Source of the DNA: Clostridia bacterium | Lineage (GTDB): Bacteria > Bacillota > Clostridia > Oscillospirales > CAG-272 | DNA: 62,979 bases | Direction of reading: 5' to 3' | NCBI GenBank assembly: GCA_017455905.1 | Contig: JAFTLQ010000027.1 | Location: 1-62,979, forward strand | Program-made: the position numbers and the translations under genes | Part shown: positions 16,850 to 25,649 of the stretch, piece by piece | Position numbering within the stretch: the first letter of the stretch is position 1 | How the letters are laid out: every line of letters begins with the position of its first letter | Notes under the pieces: generated by a model | Database searches by the model: none | What the model was told of the DNA's origin: nothing | What the model saw: only the letters and a program-made list of their open reading frames with translations

Positions 16850-17662
16850 TTATTTTTTCATGCGGAGCGTTTTGTCATACGCCGCCGCAACGGCACTCAT
16901 GACGGCAGCACGAAGCCCGTTTTTCTCAAGTGCATGTACGCCCTCAATGGTGGTGCCGCCGGGGCTGCAGACGGCATCCTTCAGGTCGGCGGGATGTCCA
17001 TAGGTCTTGAGCATGGTGGCCGCACCGAGGAGCATCTGTGCGCTGAGCCGGGCCGCCTCCTCGCGGCTGAGACCGCAGGCAACGCCGCCGTCGGCCAGCG
17101 CCTCGGCAAACATATAGGCAAAGGCGGGGCCGCAGCCGGCCACGGTGCCGGCGGCGTCGATCTTGGCTTCGTCAAGGGCGAGCAGGTCGCCCGAGGCACG
17201 CATGACACGGCAAAAATCGTCGATGGCATCCGAGGGCGTGTCCGCGCTCGCCGCGTACACCGTCATACCCTGTCCGACAGCACTCGGCGTGTTAGGCATG
17301 ATGCGGATGACGGGACGGTCTATGCCAAGGCCGAGAAGGGTATCCTTCAGCGAGGCGATCGACACGGCGGCCGCCATGCTGACGAGGATGACGTCGGGAT
17401 TGTCTAACAGGCCGGCACGTATATCCGCGAGCGCCTGCGGCACGACCTGCGGCTTTACGCCGAGAAAGAGGAAGCGACAGCGACGGGCGACGTCCTCGGC
17501 GCACAGACGGGTGGCCCCCATCTGCTCGTAGGACGCGGTCTTTTGCTCGTTCGGGTCGTACACGGCGACGGCGTCTGCACCGACGGTACGCATGGCCGCT
17601 GTTGCCAGCGCACCGCCCATATGTCCACAGCCGACGAAGCCGGCGGTAAAGAGCTGTTTCAT
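16850..17662 (-). CDS. proC: Pyrroline-5-carboxylate reductase
   Basis: The 270-residue NAD(P)H-dependent enzyme catalyses the last step of proline synthesis. A Rossmann motif GFVGCGHMGGAL lies at about residues 8-19 and VKPQV near 69-73. The C-terminal dimerisation segment contains CSPGGTTIEGVHALE, a family signature. It is third in a proB-proA-proC series with small gaps, so the whole glutamate-to-proline route is co-transcribed. The start ATG is followed by a normal-length protein with no anomalies. Confidence 0.96.
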   Translation of the reverse strand: MKQLFTAGFVGCGHMGGALATAAMRTVGADAVAVYDPNEQKTASYEQMGATRLCAEDVARRCRFLFLGVKPQVVPQALADIRAGLLDNPDVILVSMAAAVSIASLKDTLLGLGIDRPVIRIMPNTPSAVGQGMTVYAASADTPSDAIDDFCRVMRASGDLLALDEAKIDAAGTVAGCGPAFAYMFAEALADGGVACGLSREEAARLSAQMLLGAATMLKTYGHPADLKDAVCSPGGTTIEGVHALEKNGLRAAVMSAVAAAYDKTLRMKK

Positions 17663-17679
17663 AGCAGTATCCTTTCGTA

Positions 17680-18936
17680 TCAGGTACGGATATGTCCGTC
17701 CCCTTCGATGATATATTTATAGGAGGTCAGGGCGCACAGACCCATCGGACCTCTGGCGTGCAGCTTTTGCGTTGAGATGCCGATCTCACAGCCGAGACCA
17801 AACTCGCCACCGTCGGTGAAGCGCGTGGAGGCGTTGACGTACACGGCGGCGCTGTCGACCTCATCGGTAAAGCGTGCGGCGCGTGCGCGGTCGCGCGTAA
17901 CGATCGCTTCGCTATGATGGGTGCTGTGCCGACGGATATGATCGATCGCGCCGCTCAGACCGTCGACGACGCGTACGGCGAGGATGTAATCGAGGAACTC
18001 GGTATCGAAGTCCTCCTCGCTCGCCGCCGTGCCGCCGATGATGGCGTGGGCGTATGCGTCGGTGCGAAGCTCAACGGGGGGCAGCCCCTGTGCCTGCCGC
18101 TCATCGCAGAGCACCTGCTTCAGCATGGGCAAAAAGGTATCTGCCACCGCACGGTGCACGAGGCACACCTCGGCGGCGTTGCACACCGAGGGGCGGGAGG
18201 TCTTGGCGTTGTTTACGATGGAGCGGGCGACGGACAGGTCGGCCTCACGGTCGACGTATATATGGCAGATGCCCGTTCCCGTTTCGATGCAGGGCACGGT
18301 CGCTCCCTCCACGCAGGCGCGGATCAGACCGGCGCCGCCGCGCGGGATGAGGGCGTCGAGAAGCCCCGTGGCGTGCATCAGCTCCTCGGCACCGCGACGG
18401 GTATTGTCCTCAAGAATACAGACGGCGTCCGAGAGGGCAAAGGGGGCGAGGGCGTCGCGCAGAGCGTCGACGATGGCGCGCGAGGTGCGTGCGGCCTCCT
18501 TGCCGCATTTAAGCACGCAGGCGTTGCCGCTCTTAAAGCACAGGGCGGCGGCGTCGGAGGTGACGTTTGGGCGGCTTTCGTAAATGATGCCGACGACGCC
18601 GAGGGGCACACGTACTCGACGGATGCGCAGCCCGTCGGCGCGTACGTGCTCGTCGAGCGGCTCGCCGACAGGGTCGTGGAGGTTGATAAGGGCGCGGATG
18701 CCGTCGGCCATGGCCGACAGGCGTGCTTCGTTCAGACGCAGACGGTCGATCATGACCTCGGAGAGCGTCGAGCGGGCGGCGCACACGTCCTCATCGTTGG
18801 CACGAAGGATGCGCGGTGCGGCGCCGGTCAGCGCGTCGGCCATGGCGGCCAGCGCACGGTTTTTGGTTTCGGTGGGACAGATGGCCAAGGCAACGGAGGC
18901 AGCCTTGGCACGTGTCAGCAGCTCGGTGGTCGTCAT
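17680..18936 (-). CDS. proA: Gamma-glutamyl phosphate reductase
   Basis: The 418-residue aldehyde-dehydrogenase-fold enzyme reduces gamma-glutamyl phosphate to the semialdehyde. YESRPNVTSDAA (about 117-128), a GNACVLKCGKEA segment and the catalytic-Cys region KTSRPSVCNAAE are present. The frame is open from 18996, but ATG 18936 is chosen because AAAGGAGG lies immediately upstream with proper spacing and homologues start there. It lies ten bases after proB. Confidence 0.96.
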   Translation of the reverse strand: MTTTELLTRAKAASVALAICPTETKNRALAAMADALTGAAPRILRANDEDVCAARSTLSEVMIDRLRLNEARLSAMADGIRALINLHDPVGEPLDEHVRADGLRIRRVRVPLGVVGIIYESRPNVTSDAAALCFKSGNACVLKCGKEAARTSRAIVDALRDALAPFALSDAVCILEDNTRRGAEELMHATGLLDALIPRGGAGLIRACVEGATVPCIETGTGICHIYVDREADLSVARSIVNNAKTSRPSVCNAAEVCLVHRAVADTFLPMLKQVLCDERQAQGLPPVELRTDAYAHAIIGGTAASEEDFDTEFLDYILAVRVVDGLSGAIDHIRRHSTHHSEAIVTRDRARAARFTDEVDSAAVYVNASTRFTDGGEFGLGCEIGISTQKLHARGPMGLCALTSYKYIIEGDGHIRT

Positions 18937-18946
18937 AAAGCCTCCT

Positions 18947-19726
18947 TTACGCGTTTTCCGCGTGGGCGACGAAGCGCGTGCAAACGGCGTCTCCATCCTG
19001 CAGGATGTGATAGAGGATCGACGGATCGGCGCCGTTGGCGATGATCATATCACAGCCGTTGTCCATACAGAGTCTCGCGGCGGTCAGCTTGGTCTTCATG
19101 CCGCCCGTTCCGAGGACAGAGGCGCTGTCCTGCGCAAGAGAGAGAATATCCTCGTCAAGCGAGTGGACCGTGGGAATGAGCTTCGCGTCGGGGTGAGTAT
19201 GCGGATCGGCGGTGAACAGACCGTCGATATCCGACAGCAGAATGAGCAGCTGCGCGTGCGCGCTGACGGCGACCATGGCCGACAGCGTGTCGTTGTCGCC
19301 GACCTTGATCTCATCGGTCGATACGGTGTCGTTTTCGTTGATGATGGGAAGGGCACCGAGCTGCAGCAGACGCTGCAGGGTGTTTTTAAAATTCTCGTGG
19401 CGGTCGGCGGCACCGAGATCGTCGCCTGTCAGAAGCATCTGCGCCACGGTGTGGTGGTATTCACTAAACAGCTTGTCGTAGGTATACATCAGCTCACATT
19501 GGCCAACGGCGGCGGCCGCCTGCTTGGTGGCGATGTCGGTCGGTCGGCTCTTGAGCGACAGCTTTCCGACACCCATGCCAATGGCGCCGCTGGATACGAG
19601 AATGACCTCGTGTCCCATATTCTTGATGTCGCTGATGATGCGGCACAGCGCCTCGGTACGGCGGATGTTCAGCTGCCCCGACGCGTGGGTCAGGGTCGTG
19701 GTACCTACTTTGATTACGATTCTCAT
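18947..19726 (-). CDS. proB: Glutamate 5-kinase (short form lacking PUA domain)
   Basis: The 259-residue amino-acid kinase phosphorylates glutamate to start proline synthesis. It shows VIKVGTTTLT at residues 4-13, LVSSGAIGMG near 43-52, the INENDTV loop near 129-135 and the GTGGMKTK site near 197-204. Full-length bacterial ProB is about 370 residues with a C-terminal PUA domain. This protein ends after the kinase domain, a known short form. The gap to rimI downstream of it (49 bases) contains an 8-bp hairpin CGCCGTCC/GGACGGCG without a U-tract. Confidence 0.95.
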   Translation of the reverse strand: MRIVIKVGTTTLTHASGQLNIRRTEALCRIISDIKNMGHEVILVSSGAIGMGVGKLSLKSRPTDIATKQAAAAVGQCELMYTYDKLFSEYHHTVAQMLLTGDDLGAADRHENFKNTLQRLLQLGALPIINENDTVSTDEIKVGDNDTLSAMVAVSAHAQLLILLSDIDGLFTADPHTHPDAKLIPTVHSLDEDILSLAQDSASVLGTGGMKTKLTAARLCMDNGCDMIIANGADPSILYHILQDGDAVCTRFVAHAENA

Positions 19727-19775
19727 ATTAGACCTTTCTTTCGCCGTCCCGGACGGCGTATTGTCGGACGGCGCG

Positions 19776-20210
19776 TCAGCGCGTGTAGCACATCAAGCAG
19801 GCGTCGTCGGTTGGATGGCGGTAATAGGCGCGGCGAAGCCCCGTCGCCTGAAAGCCGAAGCTTTGATACAGAGCCTGTGCGGGCGCATTCTGCTTGCGCA
19901 CCTCAAGGAAGACGGTATGTACACCTCGCTCGTTTGCCGCCGTAAGATAGACGTCGAGCAGACGGCGGCCGTAGCCCTGACGGCGCTTGTCCCGACGCAC
20001 GGCGATGCGGCGGATCTCCCCCTCGGGCGGAATGGAGGTGGTCAAAACGTAGCCGACGATCTCTCCCCCGTCCTCGGCGGTAAAGCATAGCGTATAGCTT
20101 GCCTCTACTGTGGAGCGGACGTCCTCCTCCGTCCACGGATCGGAGAAGATCTGCGCCTCAATGGCGGCTATCGCGGCGGCGTCGGAGGGCAGGGACGGGC
20201 GCACCGTCAT
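19776..20210 (-). CDS. rimI: Ribosomal protein S18 alanine N-acetyltransferase-like GNAT
   Basis: The 144-residue GNAT protein has the acetyl-CoA loop RRDKRRQGYGRRLL (about 72-85) and a C-terminal ALYQSFGFQATGLRRAYYR segment typical of RimI. RimI acetylates the N-terminus of ribosomal protein S18, although Firmicute homologues may have broader substrates. It overlaps nrnA upstream by four bases. The presence of tsaD further along the same strand fits the common rimI-tsaD association. RimI is more likely than a generic GNAT, but the substrate is inferred. Confidence 0.85.
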   Translation of the reverse strand: MTVRPSLPSDAAAIAAIEAQIFSDPWTEEDVRSTVEASYTLCFTAEDGGEIVGYVLTTSIPPEGEIRRIAVRRDKRRQGYGRRLLDVYLTAANERGVHTVFLEVRKQNAPAQALYQSFGFQATGLRRAYYRHPTDDACLMCYTR

Positions 20211-21181
20211 ACAACACCTCTCGCGTGTAACGCGTCCAGCACGCGGCGCATGGCCACGGACGGCTCGTCGGTCAGCGTACAGCCGGCGGCACGCACGTGT
20301 CCTCCGCCGCCGAATGCGGCGGCAACGGCGGCTACGTCAGGGCCGGTGCTGCGCAGGGAGAACTTGACGTCCCCCGCATCGGTCTGCTTAGCCACCACGG
20401 CAACGGTCGTGCCCGTGAGGGAGCGAACGATATCGATCGCGGTATCAAGATCGTCGTAGGCGAGGTCATGCGCCGCGCGTGCCTCGCGGTCGATGACCGC
20501 GTAGGTGACGGAGCCCTCCCGTCGTAGGCAGGAGGCGGTCAGCCCCTCGGCACGCAGCTGGGCCTCCGATTTGGACTCAAACAGGCGGCGGTCGATCGTC
20601 GCGTGATCAAAGGCAAAGGTCAAAAGGTGGGCGGCGATGCGATGCGTGTCCGCGGTGGTGTTGCTGTAGCGGAAGCCCCCGGTATCGGAGCTGATCGCAG
20701 CGTACAGCGCCCGTGCGACGGGGACCGACAGGCACAGACCATGCGTTTCGCAGAGGTGGGACAGCACGCGATAGATGACCTCGCCGGCACTGCAGGCCTC
20801 GGGCAGGCAAAGCGTGTCCGCAAAGGGCGTGGCGATCGCATGATGATCGATCGTCAGCGCGACGGGCGTATCGGTAAGTATATCGGCAAGCGCACCGAGC
20901 TGGGCGAGCGAGGCGACGTCCACGGCCATCGGCGTGTAGCCGTCGGGCACGCTCGTCGCGCGCTCCTCGCCCTCCATCAGAAAGGCGAGCCGAGCGGGGA
21001 GCGGATGCTCCGACATATAAAGAGGTCGGCGGCCGAGCTGTCGGAAAAAGGCACACAGCGCCGCCGCAGAGCCGACGGTATCGCCGTCGGGGTTTTTATG
21101 CGTCAGAAGGAGCGGTCGTTCGATCGACAGCAGTCGGCGGGCGGCTTCCTCGATCGTCAGGCAAGCGTGGCGGTCGGTCAT
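20207..21181 (-). CDS. nrnA: DHH-family bifunctional nanoRNase/pAp phosphatase
   Basis: The 324-residue phosphoesterase has the DHH-family motifs THKNPDGDTVGS (about 27-38) and TIDHHAI near 111, and a C-terminal DHHA1 domain with GGGGHVRAAGC. NrnA degrades short RNA oligonucleotides and dephosphorylates pAp; relatives act on cyclic-dinucleotide products. It is coupled by four-base overlaps to rbfA upstream and rimI downstream. The rbfA-nrnA pairing is common in Firmicutes and supports this assignment. Confidence 0.92.
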   Translation of the reverse strand: MTDRHACLTIEEAARRLLSIERPLLLTHKNPDGDTVGSAAALCAFFRQLGRRPLYMSEHPLPARLAFLMEGEERATSVPDGYTPMAVDVASLAQLGALADILTDTPVALTIDHHAIATPFADTLCLPEACSAGEVIYRVLSHLCETHGLCLSVPVARALYAAISSDTGGFRYSNTTADTHRIAAHLLTFAFDHATIDRRLFESKSEAQLRAEGLTASCLRREGSVTYAVIDREARAAHDLAYDDLDTAIDIVRSLTGTTVAVVAKQTDAGDVKFSLRSTGPDVAAVAAAFGGGGHVRAAGCTLTDEPSVAMRRVLDALHARGVV

Positions 21182-21534
21182 GACTGCCCCTCCCCTTCGC
21201 TTTCCTTGATCTGCTCCAGCAGATGCGCGATACGCGAGCCGTGCTCAATGGAGCCGTCCTTGACAAAGCGAAGCTCGGGGGTGATGCGCAGGTTGAGCGT
21301 CATCGCCAGATGGCGGCGGAGCATGCCCGTGCATTTGGCAAGTCCCTCGGCCGCCTGCGCGTCGTCACCGATGCAGGAAAAATAGACGGTCGCATATTTA
21401 AGATCGGGGGCGACGTCGGCGCGGGTAATGCTGATAAAGTTGTCGATCACCTTGTTCTCGCGCACATCGCGCAGCGCGATGGCCAGCTCCTGAGCTACGG
21501 CGTCGTTGATCCTTCCTCGTCTGTATTTTGACAT
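21178..21534 (-). CDS. rbfA: 30S ribosome-binding factor A
   Basis: The 118-residue KH-type protein assists late 16S rRNA maturation. It begins MSKYRRGRINDAVAQELA and contains DLKYATVYFSCIG and RITPELRFVKDGSIEHG, matching RbfA. The frame is open to 21600. ATG 21534 is chosen because AAGGA lies eight bases upstream and the preceding 22 codons are Asn/Lys-rich, unlike family N-termini. The 81-bp gap to murI upstream is AT-rich and may hold a weak promoter, but no strong match was found. Confidence 0.93.
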   Translation of the reverse strand: MSKYRRGRINDAVAQELAIALRDVRENKVIDNFISITRADVAPDLKYATVYFSCIGDDAQAAEGLAKCTGMLRRHLAMTLNLRITPELRFVKDGSIEHGSRIAHLLEQIKESEGEGQS

Positions 21535-21615
21535 ATGGCAGTATTCCTTTTCTTTTTTGTTTCTGTTGTTTTTATGTTCGCTTCGCATGATATTATGCAA
21601 AGAATTATTTGCAAT

Positions 21616-22305
21616 TTATAAATATACCGTGTATCCGTGCCCGTCCCTTTGCTTGGAAGGAAGGGAGGCAACGAAGGCGCGTGCGCCCTCCTCGGCCGAG
21701 GAGATAACGTGCACGTCGGGCAGATACGCGGACAGCGCGGCGGTGAAGGAGGCAAAGTGGGTGCATCCGAGCACGAGGGTATCGGCACGTGCCCATCGCA
21801 CAGCCTCAATGTGCGGCATAAGGGCATCGTATACGCCCGCGTCACTCATGTCGGTGCGCGCCTGCTCGGCCAGCGTGACCAGAGGCTGTGCCGCACGGCA
21901 AAGGACGTGCGCCGTGGAGTCCTCCTTGGTAAGCGCCCTCACGAAGGCACCCTCCCGCACGGTGGCCTCGGTGGCCAGAAGCACGTAGCGGTGGCATTGC
22001 GTGCGACGGGCGGCGGCCTTGGCGGTGGGGGTAAGGATGGGATATACGCGCGAGCGTTCGTCGGGTGACAAATAAGGAAGTACGCAGGAGGCGGTACAGC
22101 ACGCGCACAGAATTTCGTCAGCACCCGCCGCACGCAGGCGGCGAATGTCCTCACGCACGAGTTCGCACAGCACGGGCTGCGCTTTGGTACCGTATGGCGC
22201 GTGCGCCGTATCGGCGAGAAAGACGATATCCGCCGTGGGAAGGCAGGTGCGCAGGACGGCGAGGGCATGACGGCCGCCGAGGCCGCTGTCAAACACGCCG
22301 AGCAT
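21616..22305 (-). CDS. murI: Glutamate racemase with altered CNTA motif
   Basis: The protein has about 229 residues from ATG 22305 (MLGVFDSGLGG). It supplies D-glutamate for peptidoglycan. The N-terminal FDSGLGG, the first catalytic-Cys region ACCTAS and the second LGCTHF are in order. The usual A-C-N-T-A motif is here A-C-C-T-A, so the substrate-binding Asn next to the catalytic Cys is replaced by Cys. The start lies inside the end of ddl (17-base overlap), since homologues begin M-I-G-V-F-D-S-G; the frame is open further upstream to 22350. It follows ddl directly, so two cell-wall precursor enzymes are linked. Confidence 0.88.
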   Translation of the reverse strand: MLGVFDSGLGGRHALAVLRTCLPTADIVFLADTAHAPYGTKAQPVLCELVREDIRRLRAAGADEILCACCTASCVLPYLSPDERSRVYPILTPTAKAAARRTQCHRYVLLATEATVREGAFVRALTKEDSTAHVLCRAAQPLVTLAEQARTDMSDAGVYDALMPHIEAVRWARADTLVLGCTHFASFTAALSAYLPDVHVISSAEEGARAFVASLPSKQRDGHGYTVYL

Positions 22306-23341
22306 AGGCAGAGGCGACAAGGCGCCCAAGAAGCTCCTCGTACGCAACACCCATGCGGGCGAGCATACGCGGATAGATGCTTTCTTTTGTAAAACCGGGA
22401 AAGGTGTTGACCTCGTTGAAATACAGCGTGCCGTCCTGCGTCAGGAAGAAGTCCATCCGACACAGGTCGCGCAGACCGAGAATGCCGACCAGCGCCTTAG
22501 CGTAGGCGTACAGCTGCTCGGTCAGGGACGCGGGAAGCGTGGCGGGCAGGCAGATCGCGGCCGTCTTATGGATGTATTTTTCGTTATAATCGTAGAACGC
22601 ACCGTGCGAGGTGATCTCGGCGACGTCGCTGAAGATGGGAAGGTCGCCGTCGAGCCAGCCGATCTCCACCTCCCGTAGGGGGGAAAGATACGGCTCGATG
22701 AGCATATCGCCGTAGCGCGCGGACAATGCCAGGGCGTCGGGCAGCTGCTCGTCGCTTTCGATCAGGCGGACGCCGACCGAGCTGCCGAGAGAGGTCGGCT
22801 TGAGAAAGAGCGGATAGGGGTGCGAGCCGAAGGTAGCGGCGATCGCACGGCGGGCAGCTTGCACGCTGTCACCCATGCGCCATGTGACGAAGGGGGTGAC
22901 GGGAATGCCGGCCGCCTGCACCAGCGTTTTGCAGATGCTCTTGTCGCAGGTGATCGCGCCGGTACGTGTATCGGCACCGACAAACGGCAGACCCACGGTC
23001 TGCAGCGTGCCCTGTACCGTTCCGTCCTCGCCACCGTCGCCGTGCAGGACGGGCAGAACGACGTCGACCTCTGTGACGGTCTTGCCCGTGAGAAAGCCGC
23101 GTCTCTTACCAAGACGTACGGGACAGGTCGCTGTCAGCGCCTGCGGCCTCGATCGGAAGGTGCCGTCACGGATCGCCTCGGGCGAGGCAGAGCAGATATA
23201 CCACGCGCCGTCGCGGGCAATATACACGGCAAGGGCATCCATACAGGATAAAACGTCGGCCGCTGAGGCGCAGGATACAGCCTCCTCGGCACCTGTGCCG
23301 CCAAATACGACGGCTACGCGCTCGGGCTTTTGAAACAGCAT
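22289..23341 (-). CDS. ddl: D-alanine--D-alanine ligase
   Basis: The 350-residue ATP-grasp ligase joins two D-alanines for peptidoglycan. It contains VVFGGTGAEEAVS (about 10-22), VLPVLHGDGGEDGT (about 94-107), LKPTSLGSSVGV (about 175-186), the omega-loop FYDYNEKYI and the C-terminal FNEVNTFPGFT. The omega-loop resembles D-Ala-D-Ala rather than VanA-type D-Ala-D-Lac ligases. The start ATG 23341 is preceded by GGAGG with good spacing. It overlaps murI by 17 bases. Confidence 0.95.
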   Translation of the reverse strand: MLFQKPERVAVVFGGTGAEEAVSCASAADVLSCMDALAVYIARDGAWYICSASPEAIRDGTFRSRPQALTATCPVRLGKRRGFLTGKTVTEVDVVLPVLHGDGGEDGTVQGTLQTVGLPFVGADTRTGAITCDKSICKTLVQAAGIPVTPFVTWRMGDSVQAARRAIAATFGSHPYPLFLKPTSLGSSVGVRLIESDEQLPDALALSARYGDMLIEPYLSPLREVEIGWLDGDLPIFSDVAEITSHGAFYDYNEKYIHKTAAICLPATLPASLTEQLYAYAKALVGILGLRDLCRMDFFLTQDGTLYFNEVNTFPGFTKESIYPRMLARMGVAYEELLGRLVASAYARRV

Positions 23342-23405
23342 ATGAATTCCTCCAAAGAAAGACGGGTTCCTTTGGAGTATATGACGCGAGAGGGAAAGAC
23401 GTCCG

Positions 23406-24215
23406 TTACGTGCGGCGCAAAATGGCCAGACGGTCGTGTCCTGCCAGATCCTTCGTCAGCGTGGCGGTAAAGCCGTATGCACGGGCCAGGGCAACGATAC
23501 GCTCGCCTTGATCGTAGCCGATCTCAAAGGCGAAGAAGCCGTCCTCCGTCAGACGGTCGGCATAGCCGCGCAGAATGGCAACGTAAAAATCCATGCCGTC
23601 CTCGCCGCCGACGAAGGCCATGGCGGGCTCAAAGAAAATGTCGCGGCAAAGGGTCGGATATACGGCGTCGCTCACGTACGGGGGATTGGACAGAATGGCG
23701 TCGAAGCGTCCGTCGACGACCTCACACCGTACGTCGCTCTTTACGATCGTGGCACGCGAGGAAAGCCCCAGCGAATCGGCATTTTGCCGCGCGACCCGCA
23801 GCGCACCGTCCGACAGGTCGGCTAAGGTAGCCCGGGTATCCTTCGTGTTGGCAAGCACCGACAGTCCGATACAGCCGCTACCCGTGCAAAGATCCAAGAT
23901 GCGTGCGCCCTCGCGCAGATGCGCGACGGCGTATTCGACGAGCAGCTCCGTTTCGGGACGGGGGATGAGGACGTCGGGGGTGACGCGGTAACGTTCACGG
24001 AAGAAGTCCGTGTATCCGATAAGATAGGCCACGGGCTCACCCGCCGCACGGCGGTGGATGGCGTCGATCAGTGCGGGATCGTCGCAGGATGGGTCGCCTC
24101 CGAACAGGTCAGTATCGGAGCACGCGGCAACATGGCGGAAGAGTGCTCTTGCCGAGGGCATGGCGTCCTCACAGCCCACCGCACGCAGGAGCGCGGCGGC
24201 TTCGCGCAGGGTCAC
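23406..24215 (-). CDS. prmC: Release factor glutamine N5-methyltransferase
   Basis: The 269-residue SAM methyltransferase modifies the GGQ glutamine of peptide release factors. It has an N-terminal helical domain, LIPRPETELLVE (about 81-92), the SAM motif DLCTGSGCIGLS and the catalytic NPPYVSD. It overlaps yqhQ by four bases. In many Firmicutes the order is yqhQ-prmC next to prfA; prfA is not in this window. Confidence 0.95.
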   Translation of the reverse strand: MTLREAAALLRAVGCEDAMPSARALFRHVAACSDTDLFGGDPSCDDPALIDAIHRRAAGEPVAYLIGYTDFFRERYRVTPDVLIPRPETELLVEYAVAHLREGARILDLCTGSGCIGLSVLANTKDTRATLADLSDGALRVARQNADSLGLSSRATIVKSDVRCEVVDGRFDAILSNPPYVSDAVYPTLCRDIFFEPAMAFVGGEDGMDFYVAILRGYADRLTEDGFFAFEIGYDQGERIVALARAYGFTATLTKDLAGHDRLAILRRT

Positions 24216-25480
24216 GATACAGCGGAGGGATCGGTCGTGGCGTGCGCGTCCCCCTCCACGATGTGTGCGTCGTCGATAACGATGGTGTCGCCTTCGACGT
24301 GGGCGTAATCCGACACGAGGTCGTCGTCCTCGGTATGTGACTCATCAAGAGAGATCGCCTCCGCCGTAACGCATACGTCATCGATCGACAGCACGTCCTC
24401 CTGCGTTTCGGAGGGGGCGACGGTAGCGTCCTCACACGCGGGTGCTGCCTCGACGGTATCCGTCGGCGTGGCCTCGGTCGGCTGCTCGGGATGCGCCTCC
24501 CACGGACGTGCGTCAAAGTAGGCTTGAAATTCGGGAATCTCGTATCGCAGGGCGCCCTTGAGCGAGATGATCGCGATCTCTAGCATATCCTCGGTGGGCT
24601 CGCGCGTCGTTATACGCTGTACCCACAGGCCGGGGGCAGAGAGCATACGGACGAGCAGGTTGTCGTGCTTGCCGGCAAAGCGGATGAATTCGTAGCCAAG
24701 CCCGACGATCAGCGGCAGGATCAAAAGACGGATCAAAATGTATTGCCAATTCTCAAGTCCCGGCAGGATCGAGCGGACGAACAGACCGGCAAAGATGCCG
24801 AGCAGGATCATGAAGAACATGAAGCTCGTGCCGCAACGGGGGTGGAAGCGTGTGTAATTCTTGGCGTTTTCGGGCGTCAGATCGACACCGGCTTCAAAGC
24901 AGGCGATGGATTTGTGCTCCGCGCCGTGATACATGAAGGTGCGCTTGATGTCGGGCATGAGGGAGACGAGCCACAGGTAGGCGAGGAAGATCAGCACCTT
25001 GATGCCGCCCTCCAGCACCGCGCGCCACGCACCGAGTCGGTCACTCGTCCAGCCGTCAACGACGTCGGACAGGAAGGCGGGCAGAAAGAGAAACAGGCCA
25101 AGGGATAAACCAAGACCGAGGATAAGGCCGATGACCATGATGACGTCGGTCAGACGGAGGCCGAGATGCTCTTTCAGCCATTTTTCAAAACGGCTCTCCT
25201 CCTCCTCAAGACCCATAGCCTCCGCCGATGCACCGAGGGTGCTGAAGCTGAGCATGAGGGATTCGATGAAGTTAACAATGCCGCGCAGAATCGGGATGTT
25301 GAGCCATTTATGGCGTTCCTTGGCAGACAAAAACTCCTGCTCGGATACGGCGATGTCACCGTCGGGCGTGCGGCAGGTGGTCACCGTATGGTTGCCTGCC
25401 TTCATCATGACACCCTCAAGGACCGCTTGTCCGCCGACCTTTCCCATTCGCTCGGGCACGGTACAGCAATCTTTTTTCAT
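24212..25480 (-). CDS. yqhQ: DUF1385 membrane protein (YqhQ)
   Basis: The 422-residue protein begins with the family core GGQAVLEGVMMK (about 16-27), has four or so membrane segments between residues 115 and 270, and carries HGAEHKSIACFE and RFHPRCGTSFMFF, the conserved His/Glu/Cys segments of DUF1385 (YqhQ, predicted metal-dependent). The C-terminal 100 residues are an acidic, Thr/Asp-rich tail of low complexity and unknown role. It is first in the minus-strand cluster, with a candidate promoter upstream, and is coupled to prmC. Confidence 0.88.
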   Translation of the reverse strand: MKKDCCTVPERMGKVGGQAVLEGVMMKAGNHTVTTCRTPDGDIAVSEQEFLSAKERHKWLNIPILRGIVNFIESLMLSFSTLGASAEAMGLEEEESRFEKWLKEHLGLRLTDVIMVIGLILGLGLSLGLFLFLPAFLSDVVDGWTSDRLGAWRAVLEGGIKVLIFLAYLWLVSLMPDIKRTFMYHGAEHKSIACFEAGVDLTPENAKNYTRFHPRCGTSFMFFMILLGIFAGLFVRSILPGLENWQYILIRLLILPLIVGLGYEFIRFAGKHDNLLVRMLSAPGLWVQRITTREPTEDMLEIAIISLKGALRYEIPEFQAYFDARPWEAHPEQPTEATPTDTVEAAPACEDATVAPSETQEDVLSIDDVCVTAEAISLDESHTEDDDLVSDYAHVEGDTIVIDDAHIVEGDAHATTDPSAVS

Positions 25481-25536
25481 GAATATACCTTTCTTTTGAG
25501 TATTTTAAACATTTTACTAAATAGCGGGTTCTTTAT

Positions 25537-25565
25537 AGTATAGCACACTTTTATCGAAAAGGAAA
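25537..25565 (-). promoter_or_regulatory. Possible promoter of the yqhQ-prmC cluster
   Basis: On the minus strand TATACT (25542-25537) is a good -10. The hexamer 17 bases upstream, TTTCCT (25565-25560), is a poor -35. The site lies 57 bases before the yqhQ start, in an AT-rich divergent region. Confidence 0.5.
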
Positions 25566-25593
25566 TAGGTAGAGCGAAATTTTTGAAAAAAGA

Positions 25594-25622
25594 TTGACAA
25601 ACGGAAAAAAGCGTGTTACAGT
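25594..25622 (+). promoter_or_regulatory. Sigma-A promoter of manA
   Basis: TTGACA (25594-25599), 17 bp and TACAGT (25617-25622). The AAGGAG ribosome site (25637-25642) and ATG 25650 follow, leaving a leader of about 20 nt. Confidence 0.8.
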
Positions 25623-25649
25623 ATAAAAAAACGATCAAGGAGCGTTGAC

